Made by a program: the position numbers and the translations under genes. Shown in pieces: positions 1 through 8,507 of a DNA stretch of 64,000 nt (within the stretch, counting starts at the first letter, position 1; the number at the start of each line of letters is the position of its first letter). The DNA lies in contig JALSQX010000033.1 in assembly GCA_026985075.1 (NCBI GenBank), positions 287,876 to 351,875 on the forward strand, read 5' to 3'. The notes under the pieces were generated by a model. The model was not told where the DNA came from. It made no database searches and worked only from the letters and a program-made list of their open reading frames with translations. The DNA is from Blastocatellia bacterium. Its GTDB lineage: Bacteria; Acidobacteriota; Blastocatellia; HR10; J050.

Positions 1-1438
1 CCAGTGCCTGCCGGAATTGCTGTTCGGCTTCGTCCTGTTGGCCCAGTTCGCGCAGCAAAAGCGCCAAATGATAGCGAGCATCGGGATAGACGCCCTCCAT
101 CTGGTCGATGGCCAGCGTGAACTCCCGGCGCGCGCCGTCATAATCGCCCTGATCAAAATAGATCTGGCCGAGCAGGTTGTGTGCCTGAGGATTGAATCCC
201 TGATCGTTCTCTAACAGGTCCATCAACGCGCGCACGGCTCCATCTCGATTCCCTTCTTCGAAGAGGCGACGCGCCTCGGTCAAGGCTCTCGTTGGGAGCG
301 CTGGAGGCGCGGCCAGTTCCACCTGAGGCGGCCGCGGCAGATCCGGCACAATCTGGTACCACTGATAGAATTTGAATCCAGCTCCCGTTCCCATGGCCGC
401 GACGACGAGGGCGATCCCCACCCACCAATGCCGTCGGATTCTCGCGCCGGGCGATACGGACGGCGGCTCAGGAGAGACGGTCGTCGCCACCTCGGTTGGG
501 TGCACCGGTGGCGATGCGGTTGGAACTCGCACACGGGGCGTCCGTTCCCCAGCGGACTCCCGGCGATTCCAGGGCTCGCCTCGAATAGCCGCCTCGAATT
601 CCTCGGCGAGATCGAGAACGTGGTGTTGCCGGTCATCGGGGTTCTTGCTCAGCGCTCGCCTCAATACCTCTTCGACGGTCTGGTCGATATCCGGACGGAA
701 GGACCTGAGCGGCGGCGGGTCTTCATGAATATGTTTGAGCATGACGTCCATCGGGTCGCCGGTGAATGGGGGTGTACCCGTCAGCATCTGATAGAGGATC
801 GTTCCCAAGCTGTAGATGTCCGAGAGCGGCGTGAGCTGTTTGGAATTACACTGCTCTGGAGACGCGTACTCCGGCGTTCCCACAAAAATATTCTTCGACA
901 CTGGCCCCGATCCTCGCTTTTGCTCGTCCAGGACCTTGGCGATGCCAAAATCGAGAACCTTCACATAATCGGGATGCCCGGCGACGCTCTGGAGCATGAT
1001 GTTGTCCGGTTTCAAATCCCGATGAATGATGGATTGAGCATGGGCATCGGCGACAGCAGCGCAAATCTGCTTGAGAATGACGGCGGCCCGCTCCAGCGAG
1101 AAGGGCCCTTCCTCCCGCATGACCTCGGTCAGTGTGCGTCCCTCGACATATTCCATCAACAAATAGACGACGTCACCATCCCGACCGCAGTCGATGATAT
1201 TGATGGCGTGCGGGTGGTTCAGATAGGCGGCGGCGCGCGCTTCGTGCAGGAACCGCTGGACGAAACTCTCATAAGCGGCCAGGTCTTGAAGAAGCACTTT
1301 AATGGCGACCTGCTTCCCCGTAACCACATTACGCGCCCGATAGACCGATCCCATTCCCCCCTGACCGATTTTGATTTCGATGCGATAGCGACCGGCAATG
1401 ACTCGCCCGAGCAGCGGGTCCTGTTTCTCTGTCCCCAT
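1..1438 (-). CDS. Membrane-anchored Ser/Thr protein kinase with TPR tail (3' end outside window)
   Basis: PknB-type (Hanks) kinase that phosphorylates Ser/Thr residues, with the catalytic domain expected in the cytoplasm. From ATG 1438 the N-lobe shows the glycine loop GQGGMGSVYRAR and the VAIK lysine. Further on come the catalytic loop HRDLKPDN, a DFG and the activation segment GTPEYASPEQ. After roughly residue 275 there is a Pro/Thr-rich linker, then one membrane segment (WWVGIALVVAAMGTGAG, near residues 337-355), then TPR-like helices that run off the window at base 1, so the gene is partial. An in-frame GTG 15 codons upstream is an alternative start; neither start has a strong Shine-Dalgarno. 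The asparaginase gene diverges from it. The PP2C phosphatase at 5.6-7.0 kb has the same catalytic-membrane-TPR layout and is a plausible functional counterpart (inference). Confidence 0.9.
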   Translation of the reverse strand, partial: MGTEKQDPLLGRVIAGRYRIEIKIGQGGMGSVYRARNVVTGKQVAIKVLLQDLAAYESFVQRFLHEARAAAYLNHPHAINIIDCGRDGDVVYLLMEYVEGRTLTEVMREEGPFSLERAAVILKQICAAVADAHAQSIIHRDLKPDNIMLQSVAGHPDYVKVLDFGIAKVLDEQKRGSGPVSKNIFVGTPEYASPEQCNSKQLTPLSDIYSLGTILYQMLTGTPPFTGDPMDVMLKHIHEDPPPLRSFRPDIDQTVEEVLRRALSKNPDDRQHHVLDLAEEFEAAIRGEPWNRRESAGERTPRVRVPTASPPVHPTEVATTVSPEPPSVSPGARIRRHWWVGIALVVAAMGTGAGFKFYQWYQIVPDLPRPPQVELAAPPALPTRALTEARRLFEEGNRDGAVRALMDLLENDQGFNPQAHNLLGQIYFDQGDYDGARREFTLAIDQMEGVYPDARYHLALLLRELGQQDEAEQQFRQAL

Positions 1439-1582
1439 CTGGCGGCCTGGAGGTCGATGCGTTCTCTGTCGTTCCTTCACCGAAGAGGTAATGTTATTCG
1501 CTCGCTCCATGAAATGCAAATGACCGTCGCGTGGCTCTGGCCCCCAGAAGCGGCTCGCTCGGGGCGAGGAGCGCGAAAACTG

Positions 1583-1611
1583 TTGAAAGTTTCTCCACAA
1601 CGCAGTAAAGT
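1583..1611 (+). promoter_or_regulatory. Putative sigma-70 promoter of the asparaginase gene
   Basis: TTGAAA and TAAAGT are separated by 17 bases and lie about 50 bases before the ATG at 1661. The match is 5/6 at -35 and 4/6 at -10. Confidence 0.45.
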
Positions 1612-1660
1612 AGCTCGTTCACATGGCCTGGTCAACTTCAGGACAAAGGAGGATAGGGTG

Positions 1661-2755
1661 ATGACCATTTCCCGTCGCACATTCATCAAGGCGAGTGCCC
1701 TGGCCACTGTTGGAGCGAGGATATCAGAAGGCCGAACTCCGGTGACGATCCGACAACCCGTCGCGCAACGCCCGGTCGTGATCTCCAGTTCCAACCACGT
1801 TCGATTAGAAGACGGAACCGATTACTACAACGGTATTCGGGCCACGAAGAAAGCCTTCCAACTCCTTCTGGAGGGGAAAGACACGCTCGATGCGGTGATC
1901 GCCGGCGTGAATATTGTCGAAGACGATCCTAATGATATCTCCGTGGGATATGGCGGCCTGCCCAATGAGCAAGGAGAGGTGGAATTGGATTGCTCAGTGA
2001 TGCATGGGCCGACCGGGCGAGCGGGAGCCGTGGCCGCGCTCAAGTACGTGAAGAATCCCTCGCGCGTCGCCAAGTTGGTCATGGAACACACGGACCATGT
2101 GATGTTGGTGGGCGAAGGAGCCCTTCGCTTCGCTTTGGCCTATGGCTTCCAGAAACAGAATCTGCTCACCGAGCGATCCCGCAAAATCTGGCTCGCCTGG
2201 CTGGAACAACACAGTGATCGGGACGACTGGGGACCGAGTCAGGTGCCCATCATTCCCGAGCCAGAGTCGGCCGAACAGCGCTGGATTCGCCAAATCATCG
2301 CCGAACGGCCCACCGGGACGATCAACTGCCTGGCGCTGAATGAAAAGGGCGATCTCTCCGGAGTGACCACAACGAGTGGTCTCGCCTTCAAGCTTCCCGG
2401 TCGGGTGGGTGATTCGCCTCTCATCGGAGCCGGTCTGTATGTGGATAATCAGATCGGCGCCGCCGGGTCGACCGGTCGCGGCGAAGAAGTCATCCGCACC
2501 TGTGGCGCTCATACGGTGGTGGAGAACATGCGTCACGGGATGTCTCCGCTGGAGGCTTGCCTCGATGCGCTGAAGCGCATCGTCCACTTCTATCCCGGAC
2601 GGCCCGACTTTCAAGTGAAATTCTATGCCATCAACAAACGCGGCGAGTATGCCGGAGCCTCCATCTGGAGTGGGGCAGAATTCGCTGTGACCGATGCCCG
2701 AGGCAGCCGCATCGAGCCTTGCGTTTACCTCTATGAGCGTCCGAAGAAAAAGTAG
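1661..2755 (+). CDS. Exported N4-(beta-N-acetylglucosaminyl)-L-asparaginase (Ntn hydrolase)
   Basis: Glycosylasparaginase-family enzyme that hydrolyses the N-acetylglucosamine-asparagine bond of glycoasparagines; isoaspartyl or plain asparagine substrates cannot be excluded. The 364-residue protein opens with a twin-arginine signal (SRRTFIKASALATVGA), so export in folded form is expected. The family precursor is cut before a Thr that becomes the nucleophile; here this is Thr220 in PTGTINCLAL, followed by the conserved TTTSG and GRVGDSPLIGAGLYVDN segments that line the active site. The ATG at 1661 was chosen because AAAGGAGG precedes it and the Tat motif starts six residues later. The open frame continues upstream, but that part is the antisense of the kinase gene. 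No partner gene is adjacent. Confidence 0.92.
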   Translation: MTISRRTFIKASALATVGARISEGRTPVTIRQPVAQRPVVISSSNHVRLEDGTDYYNGIRATKKAFQLLLEGKDTLDAVIAGVNIVEDDPNDISVGYGGLPNEQGEVELDCSVMHGPTGRAGAVAALKYVKNPSRVAKLVMEHTDHVMLVGEGALRFALAYGFQKQNLLTERSRKIWLAWLEQHSDRDDWGPSQVPIIPEPESAEQRWIRQIIAERPTGTINCLALNEKGDLSGVTTTSGLAFKLPGRVGDSPLIGAGLYVDNQIGAAGSTGRGEEVIRTCGAHTVVENMRHGMSPLEACLDALKRIVHFYPGRPDFQVKFYAINKRGEYAGASIWSGAEFAVTDARGSRIEPCVYLYERPKKK

Positions 2756-2847
2756 TCCTCGACGCGCGTAGACCGGGCTCATCGGGTCTCTCTGGGTCTC
2801 AGGAGCAGAAGCGAAGAGTCTCGTCGCCCGGGAGGCATTCGATTGTC

Positions 2848-2876
2848 TTGACTTTGGAGGTCAACCGTAGGATACT
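2848..2876 (+). promoter_or_regulatory. Putative sigma-70 promoter of the histidine kinase gene
   Basis: TTGACT and GATACT with a 17-base spacer, about 150 bases before the start at 3024. The intervening leader carries no clear coding sequence. Confidence 0.45.
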
Positions 2877-3023
2877 ATCGACTCTGATGGTGGAGGCGCC
2901 ACCTCACAGTTTACGTCCTCAGGATGGCATACGACATTCTTTGATCCTGGATGGCTCGCCTCCAACAGGAAGCAAGGGTGAGGGTCGGTCAATGGGGGAA
3001 GATCATCTTGTGGAGCAGCGACG

Positions 3024-4751
3024 ATGGCATCACGCACCAAGAGCCAGGGAACCTCGGTTCACCGACCAGAGAACGTCACTTCGAGCACCGCTGAGAACCC
3101 ATTGACGACGCCGAAAGACCCGCTCCAGGAAGCGCTCGCCGCCCTGCTGGAACTGGTCGTCCACACCCTCGGCGCCTCGTATGGTTTCCTCCGTCTGGAC
3201 CAGGCCTCACGCCGCCAGGTCCCCGTCATGTTCCTCCAGTCCGGAGATGGACCTCGTTGGGAACCCCTCGAGCAGTTGATGCGAACGCCGACGGCTCAAT
3301 GGGTGATGAGGCGGCGAAGGGCGGTCCATCTCACCGGGGACAAGATCCCTTTGGAATGGACGTCCGCATCTCCTGTGGCCGAGCTCATCTATGTTCCTCT
3401 CATCGCTCGAGGGGAGAGCCGGGGCGTGCTCTGTGTCGTCCGAGCCACCCCGGATGGTGCCTGGCAGGAGAGCGACGTGAAAACAGCCGACCTCATCGCG
3501 CATCAGGCGGGTCTCCTGATCGCTCTGGCCGAACTGGACCCGCAGACCAGGGATCTCTCCCGAGAATGCCAACAGGGCGCTCTCGATGAAGTGATTCACG
3601 CCAGTGTAGCGCTGCTCGGTGGCCAGGCAGAAGTGATGACCGAACTCGGGCGTCGGATGCGACGCCTCAGGCAATCAGAGGGTCGGCTTCGAGCCTTGCT
3701 CGCCACGTCGCAAGATGGTGTGGCCATCATTCAGGATCACCGCTTTCGCGACGTCAACGACCGGCTGGCCGAAATGATCGGAATGTCGCCAAAGGAATGC
3801 TGCCAATTAGAGGACGTCTTCGATCTAGTGGTCGCCGGAGATCGCCAGCGGGCGATCGAACACTACTATCGTCGGTTGGGCGGCGACGTGACAGTCTGCG
3901 AATTCACTCTCCGGACGCGGCGCGGCGAGGAGATCTTCGTCCGGACCGTCGGTCGAGGCATCACCTATGATGGTCAACGCGCCGTTCAGGAGATCTGGCG
4001 GGATATGAGTCGGCAGCGCCGACTGGAAACGCAACTCCTCCTTTCGGAGAAGATGGTCGCTCTCGGGCAACTCATCGCCGGCGTCGCCCACGAACTCAAT
4101 AACCCGTTGACGACGATCCTGGGATTCTCGGAGTTGATCGCCCTCAACGAGCATCTCCCCCAACAAGTGCGTCAAGATCTGGAGACGATTGCCGGAGAGG
4201 CGCGACGCGCGAGAAAGATCGTCCAAAATCTGCTCGCCTTCGCTCGGGCATCCGAATCGGCGAAACAGCCTACCGATATTCATCAACTTCTCGAGGAGAC
4301 GCTCGCCCTGAAAGAATACGACCTGCGGACGAGTCGGGTGGAGATCGTCAAGCGATTCGATCCTCACCTGCCGCTTCTGATCGCCGATGCCGATCAACTC
4401 AAACAGGTCTTTCTGAACCTCATCACGAATGCGGAGCAGGCCATGCTCGCCGCTCATGGGCGTGGTCGATTAGAGATCCGAACGGGGGTCAAAACGGGCT
4501 ATGTCGCTAGCGGTACGAGCGAATGGATCGAGATTCGATTTCGCGATGATGGTCCGGGCATTTCCGCGGAACATCTGACCCGCATCTTCGATCCTTTCTT
4601 CACCACCAAAGAGTCGGGTCAGGGGACGGGACTGGGGTTGTCTATTTCACACAACATCATCAAAGAGCACGGCGGACGGCTTTACGCTCAGAATCTCCCC
4701 GAAGGAGGTGCAGAATTCACCATCGAATTGCCGATCCCCCCTACCGGTTGA
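3024..4751 (+). CDS. Soluble GAF-PAS sensor histidine kinase
   Basis: Two-component sensor kinase of 575 residues without a membrane segment, so probably a cytoplasmic sensor. A GAF-like domain spans about residues 35-172, a short helical linker follows, and a PAS domain spans about 220-330 (RLRALLATSQDGVAIIQDHR). The HisKA box is IAGVAHELNNPLTTILGFSE with the phospho-acceptor His356. The ATPase domain has the N box (NLITNAEQAM), DDGPGIS, FTTKESGQGTGLGL. It converges directly on the receiver gene; their stop codons are one base apart, which is unusual for a cognate pair but suggests they work together (inference). The start has only a weak Shine-Dalgarno (GGAGCAG). Confidence 0.9.
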   Translation: MASRTKSQGTSVHRPENVTSSTAENPLTTPKDPLQEALAALLELVVHTLGASYGFLRLDQASRRQVPVMFLQSGDGPRWEPLEQLMRTPTAQWVMRRRRAVHLTGDKIPLEWTSASPVAELIYVPLIARGESRGVLCVVRATPDGAWQESDVKTADLIAHQAGLLIALAELDPQTRDLSRECQQGALDEVIHASVALLGGQAEVMTELGRRMRRLRQSEGRLRALLATSQDGVAIIQDHRFRDVNDRLAEMIGMSPKECCQLEDVFDLVVAGDRQRAIEHYYRRLGGDVTVCEFTLRTRRGEEIFVRTVGRGITYDGQRAVQEIWRDMSRQRRLETQLLLSEKMVALGQLIAGVAHELNNPLTTILGFSELIALNEHLPQQVRQDLETIAGEARRARKIVQNLLAFARASESAKQPTDIHQLLEETLALKEYDLRTSRVEIVKRFDPHLPLLIADADQLKQVFLNLITNAEQAMLAAHGRGRLEIRTGVKTGYVASGTSEWIEIRFRDDGPGISAEHLTRIFDPFFTTKESGQGTGLGLSISHNIIKEHGGRLYAQNLPEGGAEFTIELPIPPTG

Positions 4752-4752
4752 T

Positions 4753-5388
4753 TCACGTCAAAGCGCGGTGAACGAATTCCACCAGCTCCTGAACAGTGAA
4801 TGGTTTCACCAGGAAGGGGCGCCCCGCGCGCTCGAGGAAGCTGGTCGTATGTGGACTGATGACATCGCCGCTGAAGAAAGCGACGCGCTCGGCTTGAGCC
4901 GGATTCGCCTCCTTGATCGACTGATAGACTTCCATTCCGCCGATATCGGGCATCTTCAGGTCGACGATGATCAAGTCATAGGCGCGCTGGCTGACCATCT
5001 GGATGGCCGTGTGTCCATCGCCGGCCGTGTCCACCTGATAACCGCGAGAGGCCAGGATGCGCTTCACCAGATCAACGACCGAACGCTCATCATCGACCAC
5101 CAGGATCTTCTTGACCGCGTGCGCTGACTCTGTCCCTTCCGATGTCGCCTCTCGATGTGGCGTTCTCAATTCGGGAATCACGGCCAGAACCTCGGCGAGG
5201 TTCCGTTTGAGGGTTTCGAGCCCGCTGCTGAGTCGAGCGACCGATTGCGGGTCAACGTGTCCTCTCTCAGCAAGAGAGTGGATTTGCCGGGCGAGGCCGA
5301 TCATCCTCTCCAGGCGGTCGCGCACCTGCTGCGCCTCATCGGCCATCTGCCGGGCGAGATCGATCAACAGGTTCGGTCGTTCACTCAT
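4753..5388 (-). CDS. Receiver-domain protein with N-terminal helical domain
   Basis: A 211-residue response regulator without a DNA-binding output. Residues 1-75 are predicted helical (LLIDLARQMADEAQQVRDRL onward) and match no domain I recognise. Residues 93-211 are a CheY-like receiver with the acidic pair at DD 99-100, phospho-acceptor Asp143 in IVDLKMPD, a Ser at the switch position (FFSGD) and Lys195 in VKPFT. GAGAGGAAAGCG precedes the ATG. It faces the GAF-PAS kinase tail to tail and is the likely phosphorylation partner. The helical domain may act as dimeriser or as binding site for a downstream target. What it controls cannot be read from the sequence. Confidence 0.85.
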   Translation of the reverse strand: MSERPNLLIDLARQMADEAQQVRDRLERMIGLARQIHSLAERGHVDPQSVARLSSGLETLKRNLAEVLAVIPELRTPHREATSEGTESAHAVKKILVVDDERSVVDLVKRILASRGYQVDTAGDGHTAIQMVSQRAYDLIIVDLKMPDIGGMEVYQSIKEANPAQAERVAFFSGDVISPHTTSFLERAGRPFLVKPFTVQELVEFVHRALT

Positions 5389-5643
5389 GTCGCTTTCCTC
5401 TCATGTGGGAGGCGGCTTCGCGTGGGGAAGCACACCTCCGATTTCCCAGGATTTGCCGACGATTTCCATTAATGAGTCTCCCCTCGGTCTTCCGCCCCAC
5501 CACACGAAAGCCCTGGCCACCCCGACCCTGAGGGATGAGTCATCGACGTGGCGCCTCCCCGCAAAACGGCTCCCCATCACACCATCACATATCGCCGCAT
5601 CCTGGAAACCGGCCAGCTTTTCGGAAAGAGATGAATTCTCCGT

Positions 5644-7038
5644 TCACCGTTCAGCGCGGATATAGGCGCGGAGCGCCTCTCGCGCTCTCTCCCGGTCGCC
5701 TTGAGCCTCATAGGCAGCGGCCAGATGGAGATAGTTCTCTGGTCGGCCACCCAACCGAAGAGCTTCTTGGAAGCTCGCGATCGCCGCCCGATAGTCTTTC
5801 ATCGCCAGCGCCGCACGGCCCAACCAGTGGTGATATTCCGCCCGATTGGAAGCGCGCGCCACAGCTTCAGCGAAGGCCGCCCGCGCTGCCGAATAGTCGC
5901 CCGCGTCAAACAATTGACGTCCTCGCTCAAAGACGTGACGTGGAGACGATGCGGGCATCTCCAGGAGTTCGGCCAAACCACTCCGGCCAACCCGCTCGGT
6001 CACGTACAAGCCCAGACCCACGATCGAGGCCACCAGGACCCAGCCGAGAAACCACCGGGCCCATCCCTTGCCTGAAGCGAAAACCGGGCCACGTCCACTC
6101 TGGAACCCGCTCTGGTGTTGATCGGCGGAAGGTTCTCTCCGGGCGTCGCTCTCCTCCCGGCCCAGCTCGCCCGGGTCATCGACGAAGTCGAATTCCTCAG
6201 GCTGACGAGGGAGAGACGGCGATCGCTCCCCAGTGGACTCCGTCGCTCGGAACGGCGTCCGGCCATCGGCCAGACGGAGCCAGAGCGAGTCGAGCGTGAC
6301 GACAATCGCCGTCAAATTGTCTCGCGCTCCACGCTCATAGCAGAGGTCCCGAAGCAGATCACAGATGGCTTGGGGATCGGTCTCGCTGGCCAGAATGCGG
6401 GTCAGCTCTTCATCCCCAATGTGATGAGTGATCCCATCGGTGCACAGCAAAAAGGTCGTATCGGGCGAAAGGGCGATGACCTTCGTCTCCGGTTCTACAT
6501 CGGCATCCATCCCCAGGGCGCGTGTGATGACGCTCTCGCCCACCTTCCCGATCTCGGGTGCGGCCCAGCGGCGATCGTGAGCCAGGGTGTGATCCCGCGT
6601 CTCGCGGTACAAGCGCCCATCGAAGAACCGATAGATGCGACTATCACCGACGTGGCTGAGAATGGCGTGTCGTTTCTCGATCAAAACCAACGCCAGCGTA
6701 GTCGCCATGCCGCTCAGCAGCTCATCGTCGAGCGACATTTCATGCAAGTACCGATTGGCATAACGGATGACCTGCTCGACAAACTTGACTTTATCCTCAG
6801 GGAGTTTCTTGTTGGCGAATCGATGCTTGAGAATCTCCACGGCGATCTGACTGGCCACTTCGCCAGCGTTCTGCCCACCCACTCCATCGGCGACGGCGAA
6901 CAAGGGCACCTCCTCGAGCAATAAGTAACTGTCCTCATTGGTGACGCGCTTGGGATTCAACCCGCGATCACTCACATACCCATAGCGGCCATATTTGAAG
7001 GACTTGGCTCGCCGCTTTTTTCTCACCCGCCCGCCCAT
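5644..7038 (-). CDS. PP2C-family Ser/Thr phosphatase with membrane segment and TPR tail
   Basis: Metal-dependent phosphatase that removes phosphate from Ser/Thr residues, the usual antagonist of PknB-type kinases. The metal motifs are clear: TNEDSYLL, VADGVGGQNAGE, LSHVGDSRIY, LLCTDGITHHIGD and RDNLTAIVVT. After the catalytic domain (about 250 residues) comes an acidic/Pro-Arg linker, one membrane segment (WFLGWVLVASIVGLGLYV), then tandem TPR-like helices to the C-terminus. The ATG at 7038 (MGGRVRKKRR) is preferred; another ATG nine codons upstream is possible, but a TACAAT that could be a -10 lies between them. The layout mirrors the kinase at the left edge of the window. Confidence 0.88.
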   Translation of the reverse strand: MGGRVRKKRRAKSFKYGRYGYVSDRGLNPKRVTNEDSYLLLEEVPLFAVADGVGGQNAGEVASQIAVEILKHRFANKKLPEDKVKFVEQVIRYANRYLHEMSLDDELLSGMATTLALVLIEKRHAILSHVGDSRIYRFFDGRLYRETRDHTLAHDRRWAAPEIGKVGESVITRALGMDADVEPETKVIALSPDTTFLLCTDGITHHIGDEELTRILASETDPQAICDLLRDLCYERGARDNLTAIVVTLDSLWLRLADGRTPFRATESTGERSPSLPRQPEEFDFVDDPGELGREESDARREPSADQHQSGFQSGRGPVFASGKGWARWFLGWVLVASIVGLGLYVTERVGRSGLAELLEMPASSPRHVFERGRQLFDAGDYSAARAAFAEAVARASNRAEYHHWLGRAALAMKDYRAAIASFQEALRLGGRPENYLHLAAAYEAQGDRERAREALRAYIRAER

Positions 7039-7065
7039 GATACATGCGGCATTATTGTACCTCAT

Positions 7066-7416
7066 TTTCAGAACAGATGCCCATTAAAAATCATGCTCTC
7101 GTCAAGCACATCCAGAACGGATCGCCTGCCAGACGCTCCCACCCTTCATCCCCTTCCGAGTTCCCAATTGGACGTCTCCTGTGAAAATACGGTGGTGCAA
7201 GCTGGCCGCGTGCGCGACTTCGTCTCTCATTCTTCGCGGCCTGCTTCAGCACATGGACGACGCCCGCGAACGCACGGTGGGGCTCATGATGACATCTTGC
7301 GCTCCATTCCCTGAGGGTTCATTTTCATCCCTCCGATGGGGCTCGCCGAGTTACAGGTGACTCCCGTGAGCATCGCGACCTCACCCTTCTGAGGTCTTCG
7401 GGGGAAAGTCTGGTCC
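7066..7416. other. Gene-free interval with a diverged repeat
   Basis: No convincing coding sequence. Bases from about 7182 resemble 8392-8470 on the other side of the methyltransferase gene (shared CTCCTGTGAAAAT, GCGTGCGCGA, CTTCGCGG in the same order). A second segment near 7291 (TCTTGCGCTCC, then GTTCATTTTCATCCC) is echoed near 58855. These look like degenerate dispersed repeats. Confidence 0.5.
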
Positions 7417-8232
7417 TCACGAATCGCCGTCGAGCTTGTCGAAATGCCGTTGACGCGCCGCCTCGTAGAGCAGGATCGTCGCCGCCATGGCCGCGTTCAA
7501 GGACTCAACCTGACGTCGCATAGGAATGGTCACCTTCATCGTCGCCGAAGCCAAGGCCTCCTGGCTGAGACCGATAGCCTCATTCCCCACGAGGAGGGCG
7601 AGCGGCTGCCTGAAATCAAAAGCGGTGAGAGGGCGCCCATGATGAGGGACGGCGGCCAGGATGTGGAGTCCCCGTCGCCGCATCACCGCGAGAGCCGCGC
7701 GGAGGCTGACGCGCTCCATTACGGGGAGCCTGAGGGCAGCGCCCATGGATGCCCGAATGACTTTGGGCGAAAACGGATCTACCGTTTGTGGCGTGGTGAT
7801 GACGGCGTCGGCCCCCAAGGCCTCGGCCGATCGTATCAGCGTTCCGAGGTTACCCGGATCTCGCCATGCTTCGACGATGACCAGGAGAGGGATGCCTGTG
7901 ATCTGCTCCAGGACGTGTTCGAGATCCTGCGATTTCCTCCGCGCGATGGCCACGATGCCTTGAGGCGTCTCCACATCGCTCAGATACTCGAGGATCTCCC
8001 AGGTGGTCACCTCGCACCGCACGCGCCGCTGCGTGAGCCGATCAATGAGTCGTTTAATCGATGGTCGACCGAGTAAATCTCTGGTCACCATCACCGACTC
8101 CAACTCGATGTCCGATCGCACGGCATCCTCGATGAGGCGCACGCCCTCCAGAAAGATACCCTCCCGATCGCCTCCGGCGCGCACCTGGCGATATCGTTTC
8201 ACGAGCGGATTCTTGCGGCTGAAAATAGGCAT
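7417..8232 (-). CDS. SpoU/TrmH-family RNA 2'-O-ribose methyltransferase
   Basis: SAM-dependent methyltransferase that methylates a ribose 2'-OH in rRNA or tRNA. The 271-residue product has the substrate-binding N-domain (SRKNPLVKRYRQ, FLEGVRLIEDA, TPQGIVAIAR) followed by the trefoil-knot SPOUT domain with its three motifs: EAWRDPGNLGTLIRSAEALG, LLVGNEAIGLS and IPMRRQVESLNAAMAATILL. The Asn, Arg and knot residues are present, so it should be active. The ATG at 8232 begins at the conserved N-terminal sequence; the frame stays open upstream to 8361 but that stretch looks non-coding. The exact target nucleotide cannot be told. It stands alone between two related repeat segments. Confidence 0.9.
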   Translation of the reverse strand: MPIFSRKNPLVKRYRQVRAGGDREGIFLEGVRLIEDAVRSDIELESVMVTRDLLGRPSIKRLIDRLTQRRVRCEVTTWEILEYLSDVETPQGIVAIARRKSQDLEHVLEQITGIPLLVIVEAWRDPGNLGTLIRSAEALGADAVITTPQTVDPFSPKVIRASMGAALRLPVMERVSLRAALAVMRRRGLHILAAVPHHGRPLTAFDFRQPLALLVGNEAIGLSQEALASATMKVTIPMRRQVESLNAAMAATILLYEAARQRHFDKLDGDS

Positions 8233-8507
8233 AACATCTGAACTCGGGGCCTCGCGACCACAACCACTCCCCTCAACAATCATATCGCAACCGCCCATTC
8301 CGGGCAATTTGACGCGGCGAACGATGCGGTCCCAATCCCCGACCCGTCCGATCGGCGTCAACAGAATCCCGGACGCCTCCTCACGCCCGCTCCTGTGAAA
8401 ATGGAGTAGCCCAAACTGTTAGCGTGCGCGATTTCATTCTCTTCGCGGTGTGTGGTGTACATGGGCGATTCCCTCATACCCCTATTCCCCGCCGAAGTGG
8501 TGGAGCG

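Noticed and set aside
428..1660. Long upstream extension of the asparaginase reading frame
   Set aside because: It is antisense to the kinase gene, whose motifs are unmistakable; the Tat signal and Shine-Dalgarno fix the start at 1661.
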